NCBI GenBank assembly: GCA_033063855.1
Contig: CP093829.1
Coordinates: 25,327,537 to 25,391,536, forward strand
Reading direction: 5' to 3'
DNA from: Smittia aterrima
Lineage: Eukaryota; Arthropoda; Insecta; Diptera; Chironomidae
DNA length: 64,000 bases
The notes beneath the pieces are model-generated. The model searched no databases and had not been told where the DNA came from. It worked only from the letters and a program-made list of their open reading frames with translations. The position numbers were made by a program, and so were the translations under genes. Below are positions 61,253 through 64,000 of the stretch, piece by piece (positions within the stretch are counted from its first letter, which is position 1; every line of letters starts with the position of its first letter).

Positions 61253-62281
61253 ATGGGAAATAAAAATTCCTGCTGCTCTTTCTCCAGTCCTAGTCCACCA
61301 GCGCGCAAAGCGAAGGCCAAAGACCCACCAGTCTTCGAAGAACATCTTCCCGAAGGCGAACTTTCGACCAACAATCTTCAGCACATTTCAGAACGCGAAG
61401 GTGACGACGGTGCTGATCTTGACCCGTCAGTTGATCCTTCAGCTGCTACGCTCTTCCTCGAACGCTCGAAACAAAGTCTCGAGAATGGAATGTCAAGAAA
61501 GAAGTCTTCGCATCAAATCGCACCTCAGGGCGGCCTCAAGAAGAGCTCAAGTTGCAGTACCATTTATCTTGATGACAGCACAGTCTCTCAGCCAAACCTC
61601 AAGAATACAGTCAAGTGTGTGTCACTAGCCATTTATTACCACATTAAGAATCGTCAGTCGGAACGACGTATTGAAATCTTCGACGAAAGAAGTCATCCAC
61701 TTACACGCGATGGAGTCCCAGAAGATTACGACAGACACAATCCCGAACATCGGCAAATATACAAGTTCGTGCGAACACTTTTCAATGCCGCTCAGCTAAC
61801 GGCGGAATGTGCAATTATCACGCTCGTATATCTCGAACGGCTGTTGACTTACGCTGAATTGGACATTGCTTCATGCAATTGGAAACGAATCGTTCTAGGT
61901 GCGATTCTGTTGGCTAGTAAGGTTTGGGACGATCAGGCAGTGTGGAATGTCGATTACTGCCAAATTCTTAAGGACATAACCGTTGAGGATATGAACGAAT
62001 TGGAGCGACAATTTCTAGAAATGCTTCAGTTCAACATCAACGTTCCATCATCAGTTTATGCAAAGTACTATTTCGACTTGCGCTCGCTTGCCGAAGCGAA
62101 TGATTTGTCATTCCCAACCGAGCCGTTGTCGCGAGAACGCGCACAAAAGCTGGAAGCGATGTCGCGTGTGATGCAAGACAAGGTCACAGCCGAAGCACTG
62201 AAGAACGGCATGAAGAAATGGTCGTCTCTCGATAATATTAAGGACTCGGCGCCAAGGCGGAGTGTTGCGATCTTATCATGA
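61253..62281 (+). CDS. CycY: Cyclin Y
   Basis: Membrane-tethered cyclin that recruits CDK14-type (Eip63E) kinases to the plasma membrane and promotes Wnt co-receptor phosphorylation. One uninterrupted exon of 342 residues. The N-terminus MGNKNSCCSF carries the N-myristoylation glycine and vicinal cysteines. A disordered Ser-rich region contains KKSSSCSTIYLDDSTVSQPN, a conserved phosphorylated element. The cyclin box covers about residues 125-265: CVSLAIYYHIKNR, RQIYKFVRTLFNAAQLTAEC, AIITLVYLERLLTYAE, WKRIVLGAILLASKVWDDQA, LKDITVEDMNELERQFLEML. The conserved tail ends SLDNIKDSAPRRSVAIL. Length is normal for the family. The lack of introns is unlike the mammalian gene and unlike most neighbours here, though any intron in the leader would not be visible. 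Confidence 0.95.
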   Translation: MGNKNSCCSFSSPSPPARKAKAKDPPVFEEHLPEGELSTNNLQHISEREGDDGADLDPSVDPSAATLFLERSKQSLENGMSRKKSSHQIAPQGGLKKSSSCSTIYLDDSTVSQPNLKNTVKCVSLAIYYHIKNRQSERRIEIFDERSHPLTRDGVPEDYDRHNPEHRQIYKFVRTLFNAAQLTAECAIITLVYLERLLTYAELDIASCNWKRIVLGAILLASKVWDDQAVWNVDYCQILKDITVEDMNELERQFLEMLQFNINVPSSVYAKYYFDLRSLAEANDLSFPTEPLSRERAQKLEAMSRVMQDKVTAEALKNGMKKWSSLDNIKDSAPRRSVAILS

Positions 62282-63884
62282 TTCTTCTTCTCCGTTTCAT
62301 TTTGTGTCATATGAATGAACGCGAGAATTTTAATGAATTTTACGACGAGAAAGTCTCGTATTTGTATCTTTTATTTTGCGTAAAAAAATATTTTTCTTCT
62401 CTTGCATTGAAAACGTGAAATGAAATGGAAAACATTAATTTGTGAATAAATGGATCCAATTTTAATTAAGAGTTTCTGTCTTTTCATTCCTTTTCCTTAT
62501 TCAATTAAAATGATGACATAAGCAGATGATGAAAGGATCACCTTTTTTGCATTCATACTTTGATAACGAATTTCCCTGACCCTTACTTGATGAGTGATTT
62601 GAAGTATTTACGGAATAAGCTTTCAAGCATTTTTATATGCAATTCAACGTGTATTTTTATATAACATAAAAGGACGAAGATTAAATGCAATGTTTTTTCT
62701 TTTTACTCAGAAACAGGAACGCGACATGAATAAATTGACTTTTGATCAAAGGTACAAGAGACGGTTAAAGCTCTTAATATTAAAAAACTAATGAAGCTGC
62801 TCTTTGCATTAATTTCATTTCAAAGGAATTTGTATGAGACGACAATGCAGAATTTTTTTTAAAAAAGTTTTTTTTTATCGGTCTGCTGAGAGCCAGTGAA
62901 AAGAATGCAATTAAATGAACAATACTTGAATGGTGAAGCAGCTGGAGCGATTGCAAGGAAAACGAACTTTTTATGTCTTCATTAAATTAACGTGAGAGCT
63001 TCCTTCAATCGCCATGAATGTCACTGATAGAATGAAAACTTTGAAATGACTGCAAGCTCTTTACGAAACTTAATTAGCAAAAATTAATTGTAATTTCAAG
63101 CATCAGCAGCAGTCGATATTAAGTCAAGAAGAGTTGTTGAAAATGTTTTCAAAGCGAAATTGATATTAAGTTTCAACTTTTCTGATTGAACGAAAAACTT
63201 TGTTGTCCGTAAGCGGTTCGGTCGTTTGTCTTGGCGAAAACTCAATTGTCACCTTGATTCGTTTTCTTTTTTTACCTAATAAACCCAAGACAATTTCGAG
63301 TGGAAATTTCCTTGACGTTGATGGAATTTTCCATCAATGAAAATTGCGTCTTTCTTTGTAAAATTCTTCGCATTTTGCCATCAGCGTCCGACAAGTTCAG
63401 CTGCCAGAGAATAAAATCCATTAGGATGGCCAAGGAGAACAACGTGGCTGAAAATAAAATTAGGTCATAATCACAATTTTCCTTTGTTGCGTCCTCTTCT
63501 TCTCATCGATTTCAATTTTGCCATTTTCATTCTTTCCGGTCGGCAAAATCGACAAATTTCCTCCATCAGTGGTTTCACCTTCATCACGAGACCGGAGGTG
63601 TCCGTCAATAAATAAAACAACAACGAACTTTCTTCTTTAAATTAAGATTTATTGATTTTTGTTTTTTATTCTTGGAAAATAGATATATTTACAGACAATT
63701 TAGATCACCGTCTTCCTTCATAGCTTGTGCCAGATAACAATTTATCTCTTTTTTTCTACTTCAAAAAAACTCTCTTCAACTTTGTTTGATTTTAAAAATC
63801 TTATTTGCGTTTTCCTTTTGTTTCAGCAGTCACGAGATACAGAAGTTTCTACCAAATTCAATTCTCCCTTTACATTAAACAAGC
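62282..63884. other. Intergenic region right of Cyclin Y
   Basis: 1.6 kb holding the Cyclin Y 3' UTR (AATAAA near 62443) and AT-rich DNA. No coding sequence is supported. It probably includes the 3' UTR of the minus-strand gene entering from the right edge. Confidence 0.6.
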
Positions 63885-64000
63885 TTAGCTTTCAGATTCA
63901 TGTAATCGCTCGAAAAATGTTTTGGGAGACTCAATGAGCTTTCTTATTCTTCCGTCGAGACGAACATCAATCTTCATTAAGTTCAAATGTTTCGTCATCT
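63885..64000 (-). CDS. C-terminal end of an unidentified minus-strand gene (partial)
   Basis: A minus-strand frame open from the right window edge to a TAA at 63885-63887 reads MTKHLNLMKIDVRLDGRIRK and continues LIESPKTFFERLHESES before the stop. The basic, helical composition looks protein-like, and no stop occurs in the 38 codons visible. The family cannot be recognised from so little. It may be a terminal exon or chance. Confidence 0.35.
   Translation of the reverse strand, partial: MTKHLNLMKIDVRLDGRIRKLIESPKTFFERLHESES

Overview
This is a 64 kb stretch of AT-rich, intron-containing nuclear DNA from an insect, most likely a fly and probably a nematoceran such as a midge. The insect call rests on gene content: a Pep (protein on ecdysone puffs) orthologue, TrpA1 with a duplicated linker exon, a Mitf with a long bHLH loop, and a ferlin. 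Most introns are very short (about 50-70 bp) with GT..AG ends. A few in developmental or membrane-protein genes run to several kb. Species assignment is inference; nothing was searched.

Layout, left to right. At 1-10 kb lies a compact housekeeping block: a partial mitochondrial valyl-tRNA synthetase (minus) head-to-head with a C9orf78/TLS1-like splicing factor (plus), then an unrecognised coiled-coil gene (plus) tail-to-tail with a multi-C2 ferlin (minus). From 10 to 19.6 kb is a Tsp66E-like tetraspanin whose reading frame extends about 200 codons upstream of the usual tetraspanin start, across a 4.4 kb intron. After a 3.4 kb gap, 22.9-30.0 kb holds a complete TrpA1 channel gene of about 21 coding exons, including two alternative linker exons. 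At 31.1-34.3 kb is Pep. An 8 kb gene-poor region follows, then Mitf (42.4-45.1 kb).

The 47-55 kb region is a local duplication cluster. Two tandem concentrative nucleoside transporter (CNT/SLC28) genes flank a one-domain trypsin-inhibitor-like (TIL) secreted protein, a decayed TIL fragment and a five-domain TIL protein. The CNT copies differ in intron number, yet their 3' introns remain similar in sequence. The right end is again housekeeping: Mcm10 (plus) convergent with CSN2/alien (minus), CSN2 divergent with Lamtor3 (plus), then an apparently single-coding-exon Cyclin Y (plus) and the C-terminal end of an unidentified minus-strand gene leaving the window.

Functional links are mostly coincidental neighbourhood, as usual in eukaryotes. 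Mitf and Lamtor3 both belong to lysosome/mTORC1 signalling but are 14 kb apart. The most notable observations are the extended tetraspanin frame, the TrpA1 exon pair, the CNT-TIL cluster with its intron conservation and pseudogene, a candidate secreted peptide ORF in the Mitf upstream gap, and an orphan membrane-segment exon antisense to TrpA1. Exon boundaries were set by hand from splice consensus and codon phase, so errors of a few bases are possible. I found no RNA genes, transposons or CRISPR-like arrays that I could support.
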